Below are positions 27,638 through 36,139 of a stretch of 64,000 bases of DNA, piece after piece. The stretch covers positions 124,001 through 188,000 of the forward strand of contig NZ_SJXM01000004.1 in NCBI RefSeq assembly GCF_004336805.1, given 5' to 3'. The notes beneath the pieces are model-generated. The model did not search any database and was not told the origin of the DNA. It saw only the letters and a program-made list of their open reading frames with translations. Source of the DNA: Aeromicrobium sp. IC_218 (GTDB taxonomy: Bacteria; Actinomycetota; Actinomycetes; Propionibacteriales; Nocardioidaceae). Each line of letters opens with the position of its first letter. The first letter of the stretch is position 1. Position numbers and translations under genes: made by a program.

Positions 27638-28168
27638 CTACCGGGCGGAGGCACGCACCCGGTGGCGTCCGTAGGCGGTCCAGCCGGCCAGGCCGACGGC
27701 CAGCGCGGTGCCGAGGGCGCCGACGCCCTGGCCCGTGCGGGCGGCGCTCGGGTCCGGCACGGTGGCCCAGGCGTACGCCGCGGTGTCGACGACCTCGTCG
27801 TCCATGCGGCAGCGGACGGCGGTGCCGGACCGGTCGGTGCCGGGGTCGGACACGGCCACCAGGTGCCAGGTGATGCCGTCCTGCTCGGTGGTCAGCTCGA
27901 CGCCGGGGTCGTGCAGCGGCGACTCGGTGCGCGTCGCCTTCGAGCCGTGGACCAGGACGCAGGACAGGTCGCGCTCGGGCTGCAGCGTGTCGGTGTACGC
28001 GGCGACCCGCCCGGAGCCGGCGTCGTCGGGCAGCCGGTCGCGCACGCGGGTGACCTCGGCGTCGCGCATCGGGTCCCAGTCGCCGGCCGCGATCGCGGCG
28101 GCGGCCATCCAGGAGCCGAGGGCCAGCAGCAGCGCGAGCAGGTACCACAGCGGGCTCGTCGGTCTCAC
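27638..28168 (-). CDS. Two-helix membrane protein of unknown function, 176 aa
   Basis: I do not recognise the family. A membrane helix lies at about 6-25 (LWYLLALLLALGSWMAAAAIA) and a second near 148-165, with an extracytoplasmic region of about 115 residues between them. That region has two Cys (LSCVLVHG and VRCRMD) that could form a disulfide, and a beta-rich pattern (ITWHLVAVSDPG). GTG 28168 is preferred to an upstream GTG because GAGGGTGAG lies just before it. The stop codon falls next to the promoter of the SDR gene. Confidence 0.72.
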   Translation of the reverse strand: MRPTSPLWYLLALLLALGSWMAAAAIAAGDWDPMRDAEVTRVRDRLPDDAGSGRVAAYTDTLQPERDLSCVLVHGSKATRTESPLHDPGVELTTEQDGITWHLVAVSDPGTDRSGTAVRCRMDDEVVDTAAYAWATVPDPSAARTGQGVGALGTALAVGLAGWTAYGRHRVRASAR

Positions 28169-28206
28169 TGGCTCACCCTCGCACACGGGCACCGCCGGGA
28201 CGCCGA

Positions 28207-28237
28207 AGCGGCCCCCGAGTCGTGCTCGGGGGCCGCT
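28207..28237. terminator. Hairpin after fadE5
   Basis: A 13-bp perfect stem (28207-28219 with 28225-28237) and a TCGTG loop lie 20 bp after the fadE5 stop codon. Confidence 0.75.
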
Positions 28238-28256
28238 CCGCGTGGATCGGGACGGG

Positions 28257-30119
28257 TCAGAACGCCGACTCGTCGAGCTCCATGACGTCGAGGTCGACGG
28301 CCTCGGCGATGGCGCGCTCGGCGGTGATCTTCGGCAGCACCTGGCGCGCGAAGAACTGCGCCGCGGCGACCTTGCCCTCGTAGAACGCCTTGTCGGCGGC
28401 CGACGGCGTGCCGTCGAGCTTGGCCAGCGCCACCTCGGCGCCGCGCAGCAGCAGCCACGAGGTCACCATGTCGCCCAGGACGTACAGCAGACGGGTGGTG
28501 TTGAGGCCGACCTTGTACAGGTTCTTCAGGTCGCCCTTCTCGTCGGCCGGGTTGGACGCCATGAGGTCGTTGAAGACCGCGCCCAGGATCGCCTGGGTGT
28601 CCTCCAGGCCCTTGGCCAGCAGGTCGCGCTCGAGCTTGAGCCGGCCGTTGCCCGACTCGTTGTCGATGAACGACTGGATCTGCTCGTTCATGTGGCCGAT
28701 CGCGCGGCCCTTGTCCTTCACGATCTTGCGGAAGAACAGGTCCTGGCCCTGGATCGCCGTGGTGCCCTCGTAGAGGGTGTCGATCTTGGCGTCGCGGACG
28801 TACTGCTCGATCGGGTACTCCTGCAGGAAGCCCGAGCCGCCGAACGTCTGCAGGGACTCGGTGCCCAGCAGCGTCCAGGAGCGCTCCGAGCCGTAGCCCT
28901 TGACGATCGGGAGCAGGAAGTCGTTCATCGACTCCTCGAGCGCGGCGTCCTCGCCGGCCGCCTTCTTGACCATGATCGCGTCCTGGAAGGTGGCGGTGTA
29001 GAGCATGAGCGAGCGCATGCCCTCCGCGTAGGCCTTCTGGGTCATGAGCGAGCGGCGCACGTCGGGGTGGTGCGTGATGGTGACGCGCGGGGCCGTCTTG
29101 TCGGCGGACTGCGTCAGGTCGGCGCCCTGGACGCGCTCCTTGGCGTACTCGAGCGCGTTGAGGTAGCCGGTCGACAGCGTCGCGATGGCCTTGGCGCCGA
29201 CCATCATGCGGGCGTTCTCGATGACCTGGAACATCTGCGCGATGCCGTTGTGCACCTCGCCGAGCAGCCAGCCGCGGGCCGGCTCCTTCTCGCCGAAGGT
29301 GACCTCGCAGGTCGTGGACACCTTGAGGCCCATCTTCTTCTCGACGTTGGTGACGTAGGCGCCGTTGCGCTCGCCGGTCAGGTCGCCGGTCTCGAGGTCG
29401 AAGTGGTGCTTGGGGACGAGGAACAGGCTCAGGCCCTTGGTGCCCGGGCCGCCGACGCCCTCGATGCCCACGGGGCGCGCGAGCACGAGGTGCATGATGT
29501 TCTCGCTCATGTCGTGCTCGGCCGACGTGATGAAGCGCTTGACGCCCTGGATGTTCCAGGTGCCGTCCTCGTTCAGCGTCGCCTTGGTGCGGCCGGCGCC
29601 GACGTCGGAGCCGGCGTCGGGCTCGGTCAGCACCATCGTGGCGCCCCACTGGCGCTCGACCATGTGCTCGGCGATCTTCTTGTCGCGCTCGGTGCCGTTC
29701 TCGAACACGATGCGCGAGAAGCCGGCGCCGGCGGAGTACATCCAGATGGCCGGGTTGGCGCCCAGGACGAACTCGGCCGAGCCCCACACGAGCGAGCTGG
29801 GGACGCGCTGGCCGCCGAGCTCCTCGGGGATCTGCATGCGCCACCACTCGGCGTCCATCCACGTCTTGTAGGACTTCGCGAACGCCTCGTTCATGACCGC
29901 CGAGCTGGTCGCGGGGTCGAAGACCGGCGGGTTGCGGTCGGCGTCCTCGAAGGAGGTCGCGAGGTCCTCGCGGGAGAGGCGCTCGATCTCGCCCAGGATG
30001 CTCCGCGCGGTGTCGGCGTCGACCTCGTCGAAGGGGCCCTGGCCGAGGACGGAGCCTCGGTCGAACAGCTCGAAGAGGTTGAACTCGACGTCGCGCAGGT
30101 TGCTCTTGTAGTGGCTCAT
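28257..30119 (-). CDS. fadE5: Acyl-CoA dehydrogenase, FadE5 type
   Basis: 620 residues, the long form of acyl-CoA dehydrogenase. Motifs are [15 protein letters not shown] (FAD-binding loop), ITSAEHD, the active-site Glu451 in YEGTTAIQG, and a C-terminal helical extension ending in [10 protein letters not shown]. Both termini (MSHYKSN at the start, VMELDE.AF at the end) and long internal stretches agree with what I recall of mycobacterial FadE5, which oxidises a broad range of acyl-CoAs. It performs the first step of beta-oxidation with FAD, passing electrons to ETF. A well-formed promoter with an operator lies upstream at 30188-30234. Confidence 0.95.
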   Translation of the reverse strand: MSHYKSNLRDVEFNLFELFDRGSVLGQGPFDEVDADTARSILGEIERLSREDLATSFEDADRNPPVFDPATSSAVMNEAFAKSYKTWMDAEWWRMQIPEELGGQRVPSSLVWGSAEFVLGANPAIWMYSAGAGFSRIVFENGTERDKKIAEHMVERQWGATMVLTEPDAGSDVGAGRTKATLNEDGTWNIQGVKRFITSAEHDMSENIMHLVLARPVGIEGVGGPGTKGLSLFLVPKHHFDLETGDLTGERNGAYVTNVEKKMGLKVSTTCEVTFGEKEPARGWLLGEVHNGIAQMFQVIENARMMVGAKAIATLSTGYLNALEYAKERVQGADLTQSADKTAPRVTITHHPDVRRSLMTQKAYAEGMRSLMLYTATFQDAIMVKKAAGEDAALEESMNDFLLPIVKGYGSERSWTLLGTESLQTFGGSGFLQEYPIEQYVRDAKIDTLYEGTTAIQGQDLFFRKIVKDKGRAIGHMNEQIQSFIDNESGNGRLKLERDLLAKGLEDTQAILGAVFNDLMASNPADEKGDLKNLYKVGLNTTRLLYVLGDMVTSWLLLRGAEVALAKLDGTPSAADKAFYEGKVAAAQFFARQVLPKITAERAIAEAVDLDVMELDESAF

Positions 30120-30187
30120 GGGCCGGTTCCTCACAGGGTGTCTCTGGTGCCGGGACCCCAGCGGCACGAGGCGAGGAGGCCAGCGTG

Positions 30188-30234
30188 CTACTGGTTAGTA
30201 ACTTCAGTATCCCCCGTCGGGGTGCCTGCGACAA
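30188..30234 (-). promoter_or_regulatory. fadE5 promoter with overlapping operator
   Basis: On the minus strand, -35 TTGTCG (30229-30234) is separated by exactly 17 bp from -10 GATACT (30206-30211). Directly downstream the 14-mer TTACTAACCAGTAG (30188-30201) forms a TTACT-N4-AGTAR palindrome across the expected start point, a repressor layout. Palindromes of this type are used by TetR-family regulators of fatty-acid catabolism; which one acts here is unknown. The whole control region lies inside and just past the 3' end of the HAD gene. Confidence 0.65.
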
Positions 30235-30835
30235 GGGCGGGGTCGGAATCGGCCAGCCGGGCCGGCAGGTCGGCCAGCGAGCCGAGCACCAGTGCGGCGC
30301 CGGCGGCGGTCAGCTCGGCGGCCGAGCAGGGTCCGGTGGTGACGCCGACGCCCGGCACGCCGGCCAGCCGCGCGGCCTCCATGTCGTGCACGTGGTCGCC
30401 GACGTAGAGGGTGGCCGACTCCTGCGTCAGGACGTCCGCCTTGCCGCCGCGCCACACGTCGCCGTGGACCGCGTCGACCGGCAGGTGCAGGTGCTGGACG
30501 TGCAGCACCGCGTTGCGCTGGGCCTTGGCCGTGATCAGCAGGGTGCGGCCGCGCTCGGCCGCGGCCTCGAGCGCCTCGCGGGCGCCGGGCAGCAGCGTCA
30601 CCCGGTCGACGGCGATCGCCGGGTACAGGGCGCGGTAGCGGTCGGCCATCGCCGGGACGTCCTCGGCCGGGAACCAGTTCGCGAGCTCGGCCTCGACGGG
30701 CGGTCCGAGCCGCGACACGACCAGGTCGGAGTCGATGAAGGTGCCGGTGCGCGCCGCGAGCTCGTCGTAGACCGCCTTGATGCCGGGTCGGGAGTCGATG
30801 AGGGTCATGTCGAGGTCGAAGCCGGTGCAGGTCAC
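30188..30835 (-). CDS. HAD-family hydrolase (phosphoglycolate phosphatase-like)
   Basis: 215 residues. Motif I is FDLDMTLID, with nucleophile Asp7 and acid Asp9; a helical cap follows (about 15-80). Motif II is LLITAK and motif [28 protein letters not shown], which carries the metal ligands. This is the C1-cap Gph-like subgroup, phosphatases of small phosphorylated metabolites. GTG 30835 starts six bases after a minus-strand TAGGGT (30842-30847): leaderless. Its promoter overlaps that of the divergent histidine kinase within CCTAGG. Its stop codon is the first triplet of the fadE5 operator. Confidence 0.87.
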   Translation of the reverse strand: MTCTGFDLDMTLIDSRPGIKAVYDELAARTGTFIDSDLVVSRLGPPVEAELANWFPAEDVPAMADRYRALYPAIAVDRVTLLPGAREALEAAAERGRTLLITAKAQRNAVLHVQHLHLPVDAVHGDVWRGGKADVLTQESATLYVGDHVHDMEAARLAGVPGVGVTTGPCSAAELTAAGAALVLGSLADLPARLADSDPALVAGTPTGDTEVTNQ

Positions 30836-30841
30836 GCCCCG

Positions 30842-30851
30842 ACCCTAGGCT
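30842..30851. promoter_or_regulatory. Overlapping divergent -10 elements around CCTAGG
   Basis: ACCCTAGGCT reads TAGGGT on the minus strand (30842-30847) and TAGGCT on the plus strand (30846-30851), so the two -10 hexamers share the central TA. The minus hexamer is six bases from the HAD GTG; the plus hexamer is eight bases from the kinase GTG at 30860. Only one polymerase can bind at a time. Confidence 0.6.
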
Positions 30852-30859
30852 GTGTGCTC

Positions 30860-32014
30860 GTGCCCGGCCTCTCGTCCCTGCAGCGACCCGACCGGCTGTG
30901 GGTCGACGTGCCGCTGGCCGTCGCCTTCACCGCCTTCGGGCTGCTGCTGAGCCCGCAGTACGGCGCCGGCAACGGCGGGCTGGCCGCGCTGCTCGTCATG
31001 GCTCCCGCCGTGGCGCTGCGCCGGGTCGCCCCGGCGCTGGCGCTCGCCGTGGCCTGGCTGTCGGCGCTGGTGCAGATGGCCACGCTGAGCGACCCGGGCT
31101 ACGTCCAGCTCGGCACCGCCGCCGTCGTCTACGCCTGCGCGGCCTACGGACGCCGGCCGCTCGTGGTGGCGGCCGCGGCGTCGTGCGTCGTCGGACCGGT
31201 CCTCGCGGTGACCTACCTGGTGCTGCGGACGCAGGCCCGGACCGCCGGCGACTTCGTGGTGGTCAACTCCGTCGAGTCGGCCCTGGCCGTCGGGGTCGCG
31301 GCCTTCGCGGTGCTCGGCCTGGGCTGGGTCAGCGGCCTGCTCGTGCGCGTCGCCGCCCAGGCCCGCGACAGCCGGCTGGGCCGCGAGCAGGCCGAGCGCG
31401 ACGCCGCGACGGCGCGCGAGATCGCCGGCCTCGAGCAGTCGCACGCCGAGCTGGCGCGCGAGGTGCACGACGTCGTGGGGCACTCGCTGGCGGTCATCGT
31501 CGCGCAGGCCGACTCGGTGCGGTTCCTGCCCGCCGACGACCGCACCGCCGTCGACCGGACGGTGGAGACGATCGCCGAGACCGCGCGCGGGTCGCTGGCC
31601 GAGGTGCGCGCCGTGCTCTCGCGGCTGGACGAGCCGCGGCCCGGCGACCTGGACGCGCTCGTGCGCCGGGTCGAGGCGACCGGTCGCGAGGTCGTCCGGA
31701 ACCGGGTCGGCGACCCGCGCCCGCTCCCGGCGTCCGCGGAGCACGTACGGTTCCGGGTCGTGCAGGAGATGCTGACCAACGCCGTGCGGCACGGCACGCC
31801 TGGCACCGTCCGGCTCGACGAGCACTGGGGCGAGGGCGGCGTGCGCATCACCGTCCGCAACCCGGTCGCGCCCGACGCGGCCGACGCGGTGCCCGGCTAC
31901 GGCACGGTCGGCATGCGGGCCCGGCTGGCCGAGCTCGGCGGCACGCTGACCCTGGAGCGCTCGGCCGACGAGTACCGGGCCGAGGCGTTCGTCCCGGCGG
32001 AGGTGGCGTCGTGA
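30860..32014 (+). CDS. DesK/NarL-type sensor histidine kinase
   Basis: About 384 residues. Five to six membrane helices fill residues 10-160, a short coiled coil follows, then the HisKA_3 dimerisation helix with phospho-acceptor His203 (LAREVHDVVGHSLAVIVAQADS). The HATPase domain (VVQEMLTNAVRHG ... GYGTVGMRARLAELGGTL) is small, as in the DesK group. Many membrane helices without a large sensor loop suggest sensing of membrane state or a lipophilic compound. GTG 30860 is preferred to GTG 30854 on spacing from TAGGCT. Its stop overlaps the start of the regulator gene by four bases (GTGA). Confidence 0.87.
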   Translation: MPGLSSLQRPDRLWVDVPLAVAFTAFGLLLSPQYGAGNGGLAALLVMAPAVALRRVAPALALAVAWLSALVQMATLSDPGYVQLGTAAVVYACAAYGRRPLVVAAAASCVVGPVLAVTYLVLRTQARTAGDFVVVNSVESALAVGVAAFAVLGLGWVSGLLVRVAAQARDSRLGREQAERDAATAREIAGLEQSHAELAREVHDVVGHSLAVIVAQADSVRFLPADDRTAVDRTVETIAETARGSLAEVRAVLSRLDEPRPGDLDALVRRVEATGREVVRNRVGDPRPLPASAEHVRFRVVQEMLTNAVRHGTPGTVRLDEHWGEGGVRITVRNPVAPDAADAVPGYGTVGMRARLAELGGTLTLERSADEYRAEAFVPAEVAS

Positions 32015-32673
32015 GCGAGCCGATCCGCCTCGTCCTGGTCGACGACCAGGCGCTCTTCCGCGCCGGCGTGGCGGTGGTCGTCGACGCCCAGCCCGACATG
32101 GAGGTCGTCGGCCAGGCCGGCGACGGGCGGGAGGCGCTGGACGTCGTCGAGCGCGAGCGGCCCGACGTGGTCCTGATGGACCTGCGCATGCCGGTCATGG
32201 ACGGCGTCGAGGCCACGCGGGCGCTGTTCGACCCGGCGCGCGTCCAGGCCCGCACCCACCCGCTGCGCGTGGTCGTCCTGACCACCTTCCACCTCGACGA
32301 CGCGGCGGCGTCGGCCATCCGGGCCGGGGCTAGCGGCTTCCTGCTCAAGGACGCCACGCCGGAGTTCCTCTGCGCCGCGATCCGCACCGTCCACGCCGGC
32401 AACGCGGTCATGACGCCCGGCGACCTGACCGCCCTGCTCGACCGGCCCGCCGCCGCGCGTCCGGTGCCGCCGGCCTACGAGCGGCTCACCGAGCGTGAGC
32501 GGACGGTCTTCGTGCACGCCGGCCGGGGGCTCAGCAACGCCGAGATCGCCGCGGCCGAGCACCTCAGCGAGTCGACGGTCAAGACCCACGTGAGCAGCGT
32601 CCTGGCCAAGCTCGGCCTGCGCGACCGCGTGCAGCTCGTCGTGTTCGCGCACGAGCACGGCCTCCTGGCGTAG
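32011..32673 (+). CDS. NarL/DesR-type response regulator
   Basis: 220 residues. The receiver domain has VDDQ, phospho-acceptor Asp57 (VVLMDLRMPVMDG), a Thr (VLTTF) and the Lys of FLLKDA. The C-terminal LuxR-type HTH (about 155-215: LTERERTVFVHAGRGLSNAEIAAAEHLSESTVKTHVSSVLAKLGLRDR) is complete. It is cotranslated with the upstream kinase. The following ABC transporter has a tandem 13-bp repeat in its promoter and is the likely target, as in LiaRS- or DesKR-like modules. Confidence 0.92.
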   Translation: MSEPIRLVLVDDQALFRAGVAVVVDAQPDMEVVGQAGDGREALDVVERERPDVVLMDLRMPVMDGVEATRALFDPARVQARTHPLRVVVLTTFHLDDAAASAIRAGASGFLLKDATPEFLCAAIRTVHAGNAVMTPGDLTALLDRPAAARPVPPAYERLTERERTVFVHAGRGLSNAEIAAAEHLSESTVKTHVSSVLAKLGLRDRVQLVVFAHEHGLLA

Positions 32674-32675
32674 GG

Positions 32676-32710
32676 GCAGGTCGGTACCGCAGGACGAGCA
32701 GGTCGGTACC
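32676..32710 (+). repeat. Tandem 13-bp direct repeats, probable response-regulator sites
   Basis: GCAGGTCGGTACC occurs at 32676-32688 and again at 32698-32710, identical and 22 bp apart, that is, two helical turns on the same face. With transcription of the ABC genes starting near 32756 (TAGCGT at 32743-32748), the copies centre at about -74 and -52, normal activator positions. They begin directly after the regulator gene's stop codon. Confidence 0.6.
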
Positions 32711-32755
32711 CGCGGCCGAGGTGGGGAGGGGTGCCGCGTCCCTAGCGTCGGTGCC

Positions 32756-33499
32756 ATGACCACGACACCCGTCCTGCAGGCCCGCGGCCTGCGCCGCAGC
32801 TACCAGTCCGGACCCCAGACCGTCCACGCCGTCGACGGCATCGACCTCGCGCTCGACGCGGGGGAGTTCATCGCCGTCATGGGGCCGAGCGGCTCGGGCA
32901 AGTCCACGCTCATGCACCTGCTCGCCGGGCTCGACCAGCCGTCCGAGGGCACGGTCCTGCTCGACGGCGACGACCTCACCGCGATGGACGACGAGGAGCT
33001 CACCACGGTGCGCCGTCGTCGCATGGGCTTCGTCTTCCAGTCCTTCAACCTCGTGCCCGACCTGACCGTGCGCGAGAACCTGCGCCTGCCGCTGTCGTTC
33101 GAGCGTCCGCCCGTGCGTCCGGACGGCGCCTGGGAGGCGACGCTGACCGACCGGCTCGGCCTGGCCGGCCTGCTCGAGCGGCTCCCGCACGAGCTGTCCG
33201 GCGGCCAGCAGCAGCGGGTCGCGATCGCGCGGGCGCTCGTGCGCACCCCGTCGGTCGTGTTCGCCGACGAGCCGACCGGCAACCTCGACGTCGCCACCGG
33301 GCGGGCGGTGCTGAGCCTGCTCGGCGAGCTCGTCCGCAGCCTGGGCTGCACCGTCGTCATGGTCACCCATGACGCGACGGCCGCCTCGCACGCCGACCGG
33401 ACGCTGTTCCTGCGCGACGGCCGCGTGGTCGACGCGCTGGACGACGCCGACGACGAGGCCATCGCGCGCACGATGCTCGACCTGGTGCGGGCTTCGTGA
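32756..33499 (+). CDS. MacB/LolD-type ABC transporter ATP-binding protein
   Basis: 247 residues with the full nucleotide-binding domain: Walker A GPSGSGKS (about 43-50), Q-loop FVFQSFNLVPDL, signature LSGGQQQR, Walker B VVFADEPTGNLD and the switch His (VTHD). The LVPDLTVRENL-LP wording and the 'ADEPTGNLD' motif mark the MacB/LolD/FtsE class, which works with FtsX-type permeases in export of peptides, lipoproteins or drugs. The ATG at 32756 is seven bases from TAGCGT, so leaderless. It overlaps the permease gene by four bases. Confidence 0.93.
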   Translation: MTTTPVLQARGLRRSYQSGPQTVHAVDGIDLALDAGEFIAVMGPSGSGKSTLMHLLAGLDQPSEGTVLLDGDDLTAMDDEELTTVRRRRMGFVFQSFNLVPDLTVRENLRLPLSFERPPVRPDGAWEATLTDRLGLAGLLERLPHELSGGQQQRVAIARALVRTPSVVFADEPTGNLDVATGRAVLSLLGELVRSLGCTVVMVTHDATAASHADRTLFLRDGRVVDALDDADDEAIARTMLDLVRAS

Positions 33500-34863
33500 G
33501 GCGCCGCGGACCGGGCTCGGTCACGAGCCTCGTGGTGGTCGCGCTGGTGACCGCCTACGCGACCGTGCTGCTGACCACGATCGTCATGCTCGGCCGGATC
33601 TCGCGCGAGAACGGCTTCACCGGTGACGGGTCGCGCGAGGTGCTGGCCATCCTGGGCACGGGCTTCCTGGTCGTCGCCGTGGTGGTGAGCGCGACCGTGC
33701 TGACCAACGCGTACGCGGTGGTGACCGCGTCGCGGGCGCGCGACGTCGCGCTGCGCCGGCTGCTCGGGTCGTCCGTCGCCCAGGAGCGCCGGCTCGTGGT
33801 GAGGGACGGCCTGCGCACCGGCGTGCTGGGCGTCGCCGCGGGACTCGTCGGCGGCGTGGCGATCAACGCGGTCATCGGGGTCACCGTCGGCGGCGGCCTG
33901 CGCTCGGGCGTGGTCGAGCCGCTGGTCGTCGTCCCGTGCGCGGGGGTGCTGCTGACCGCGGTGCTGGCCGCCTGGCGCGGGTCGTCCGCGGTGCTCGACG
34001 TGCAGCCGGCCCAGGCGCTCGGCGCCGCCGCTGCGGTGGAGACCGGTGCGCCGGCCGAGCCGCCGCGCTGGACGGCGGTCGCCCGGGTGCTCGTCGTGCT
34101 CGGACTGCTGGGAGTCGGCGGGGCCGCGGCGGGCGGCGTCCTCGCGCCGCAGGCGGCCTACCTCGGGCTGCTCGGCGGGCCGCTGCTGGCCTTCGGCGTG
34201 GTGCTCAGCGCACCGGCGCTGTTCCCGCGCTGGCTGAACCTGCTCGGCCGGCTGTGGCCGAGCACGCCGTCGGGGGTGCTGGCCCAGCGCCGCCTGGCCC
34301 ACAACCCCGAGCGGACCGGCCGCACGGCCGCGGGCGTCGTGGTGATCGTGTCGGTCGTGACGATGTTCGTGGTCGCCTCGGCCACGCTCGACCGCGCGGT
34401 GGACCGGATGTACGAGGGCACGAGCGGCGCCGAGGGGGCGGCGGACACGACGATGGTGCTCGCCGGCGTCGTCTCGGTGATGGTCAGCGCGGCCGCGCTC
34501 ATCTCGGCGATCGGCCTGTGCCAGACGATCGGCCTGGGGGCGCGCATGCGCCGCCGCGAGACCGGGCTCATGCGGGTGCTCGGCCAGTCGCGGGCGGACG
34601 TCCGCGCGGTGACGATCGGCGAGAGCGCCCGGCTCGGGCTCGGGGCGGTCACGGCCGGCCTGCTGCTGGGGACGTTCGTCGGCTGGGCCGGCGCGCAGAG
34701 CCTCATGGGCTCGGTGGTGCGCGAGCACGTGGTGGCGCCGGTCGTGCCGTGGTGGCTGCTGCTCGCGCTGGCCGTGGTCACGATGGCCCTGGCCGTGGGC
34801 GCGGCGCTCGCGCCGCTGCGCGACAACCTGCGCGGGACCCCGCTGGCCGCGCTCCGCGGCTAG
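33496..34863 (+). CDS. FtsX-like ABC transporter permease
   Basis: 455 residues with eight predicted membrane helices in two FtsX-like repeats. Each repeat has the cytoplasmic coupling stretch (SRARDVALRRLLGSSVAQERRLVVRD and MRRRETGLMRVLGQSRADVRAVTIGES) followed by three helices. Unlike MacB there is no large periplasmic domain, so it more resembles BceB/YtrF-type or mechanotransmission permeases, which often respond to antimicrobial peptides and are run by two-component systems like the one upstream. Start GTG 33496 overlaps the ATPase stop (GTGA). A terminator follows. Confidence 0.88.
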   Translation: MRRRGPGSVTSLVVVALVTAYATVLLTTIVMLGRISRENGFTGDGSREVLAILGTGFLVVAVVVSATVLTNAYAVVTASRARDVALRRLLGSSVAQERRLVVRDGLRTGVLGVAAGLVGGVAINAVIGVTVGGGLRSGVVEPLVVVPCAGVLLTAVLAAWRGSSAVLDVQPAQALGAAAAVETGAPAEPPRWTAVARVLVVLGLLGVGGAAAGGVLAPQAAYLGLLGGPLLAFGVVLSAPALFPRWLNLLGRLWPSTPSGVLAQRRLAHNPERTGRTAAGVVVIVSVVTMFVVASATLDRAVDRMYEGTSGAEGAADTTMVLAGVVSVMVSAAALISAIGLCQTIGLGARMRRRETGLMRVLGQSRADVRAVTIGESARLGLGAVTAGLLLGTFVGWAGAQSLMGSVVREHVVAPVVPWWLLLALAVVTMALAVGAALAPLRDNLRGTPLAALRG

Positions 34864-34870
34864 GAACGAC

Positions 34871-34903
34871 GACGCCCGCCTCCCTGCGACGGAGGCGGGC
34901 GTC
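34871..34903 (+). terminator. Terminator after the ABC transporter genes
   Basis: A 13-bp perfect stem (34871-34883 with 34891-34903) and a seven-base loop lie 8 bp after the permease stop codon. Confidence 0.85.
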
Positions 34904-34964
34904 TCGTGGTGACCGGCGCGACGGACGCTCGGGGGAGGTCGGCCGTCGCGCCGGAGTCAGCGGG

Positions 34965-35078
34965 TCAGAACTGCTTGATCGTGGGGACGCGACCGTAGCC
35001 GTCGGTCGCGACGGTGATGACGGACTTGGTGATGCCGATGGCGGCGACGACGGCGCAGGCGCCGAGCAGGACGGTCAT
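34965..35078 (-). CDS. 37-residue membrane peptide opposite a LysR gene
   Basis: The frame encodes 37 residues: one hydrophobic helix (MTVLLGACAVVAAIGI, on to about residue 22), then TDGYGRVPT and a short basic end. A consensus ribosome binding site, AAGGAGG (35086-35092), stands seven bases before the ATG, which is the best-formed one in the window and a strong reason to believe in translation. A TTGACA-like -35 lies further upstream. It is divergent from the LysR gene, with a perfect 17-bp palindrome between, so LysR probably controls it. I recall DGYG-R-P endings in other short actinomycete proteins but cannot verify this. The function is unknown. Confidence 0.65.
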   Translation of the reverse strand: MTVLLGACAVVAAIGITKSVITVATDGYGRVPTIKQF

Positions 35079-35153
35079 GGTCGTTCCTCCTTCAAGGGGT
35101 TCGTGGACACCTCCATGGTTGCGCTCTCAACTGTCAAGGACAATCGAACTGTT

Positions 35154-35170
35154 CTACACGTAACGTGTAG
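35154..35170. promoter_or_regulatory. LysR-type operator in the divergent region
   Basis: CTACACGT-A-ACGTGTAG is a perfect inverted repeat with 8-bp arms. It overlaps the first bases of the TAGTGT -10 (35168-35173) of the LysR gene, which starts leaderless at 35180. The regulator should therefore repress itself and could activate the divergent peptide gene. Confidence 0.7.
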
Positions 35171-35179
35171 TGTCGCTAC

Positions 35180-36097
35180 ATGGACGAGCGGCGCCTGCGG
35201 GTTCTCAGGGAGTTTTCCGAGCGCGGCTCGGTGCAGGCGACTGCGGATGCGTTGAACGTCACACCGTCCGCGGTGTCGCAGCAGCTCAAGCAGCTGTCGC
35301 GCGAGGCCGGCGTGCCGCTGGTCGAGCCGCACGGGCGGGGCGTCGCGCTCACCAGCGCGGGTCGCCGGCTCGCCTCGATCGCCACCGAGCTCGCGGTCGC
35401 GTCCGCTCGCGCCGAGGCGTCCTGGCAGGAGTACCTCGAGCGTCCGGCCGGTGAGGTGACGGTGCTGTCGTTCCCCACCGGTGCCGAGATGCTGCTGCCC
35501 GGGGTGCTCTCCCGGCTGGTCGACGTGCCGCAGCTGGACGTGGTGTGCCGCGACCTGGACGTGCACCTGGCCGACTACGCCGACTTCACCTCCGACCACG
35601 ACGTGGTGGTCGCCGACAGCCCGACCGCGTCCGAGTCGTGGCACCGGCGCGGGCTGCAGGTGGTGCCGCTCATGAGCGAGCCGCTCGACGTCGCCCTGCC
35701 CGAGGACCACCGGCTCGCGTCGCGGCCCAGCCTGTCGCCGAAGGACGTCGCGGACGAGACCTGGATCGGCGTCCCCCGCGACTACCCGTACGACCGGGTG
35801 CTGAGCCAGCTCGTCGCGGTGACCGGGGAGCCGGTGCGGGTGGTGCAGCGGTTCGCCGACAACGGGGTGGTCGAGGCGATGGTCGCGGCCGGCCACGGCA
35901 TCGCGATCCTGCCCCGGTTCACCACGCGTGAGCACGGCAACGGACTGGTGACCCGGCCGCTGGTGGGCATCCGGGCCAAGCGCGACATCAGCGCCCTGCT
36001 GCGTCCGGACCGGTTCGAGCGGCCCTCGGTGCGCCTGGTCGTGCAGGCCCTGCGGGACGAGGCACGGGCCGTCGCCGACTCCCACCACAGCGTGTAG
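35180..36097 (+). CDS. LysR-family transcriptional regulator
   Basis: 305 residues. A winged HTH at 1-62 (LRVLREFSERGSVQATADALNVTPSAVSQQLKQLSREAG) precedes the periplasmic-binding-protein-like effector domain (about 90-290: EVTVLSFPTGAEMLLPGVL ... GVPRDYPYDRVL ... GHGIAILPRF). The effector is unknown. The ATG at 35180 is six bases from TAGTGT, a leaderless start. The neighbouring palindrome and the tiny divergent gene suggest a dedicated regulator-peptide pair. The gene converges on the uracil permease. Confidence 0.9.
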   Translation: MDERRLRVLREFSERGSVQATADALNVTPSAVSQQLKQLSREAGVPLVEPHGRGVALTSAGRRLASIATELAVASARAEASWQEYLERPAGEVTVLSFPTGAEMLLPGVLSRLVDVPQLDVVCRDLDVHLADYADFTSDHDVVVADSPTASESWHRRGLQVVPLMSEPLDVALPEDHRLASRPSLSPKDVADETWIGVPRDYPYDRVLSQLVAVTGEPVRVVQRFADNGVVEAMVAAGHGIAILPRFTTREHGNGLVTRPLVGIRAKRDISALLRPDRFERPSVRLVVQALRDEARAVADSHHSV

Positions 36098-36139
36098 GAG
36101 GGGCGCCGGCCCGTGCGGGTCGTGCGTGCGAGGCGTCGG

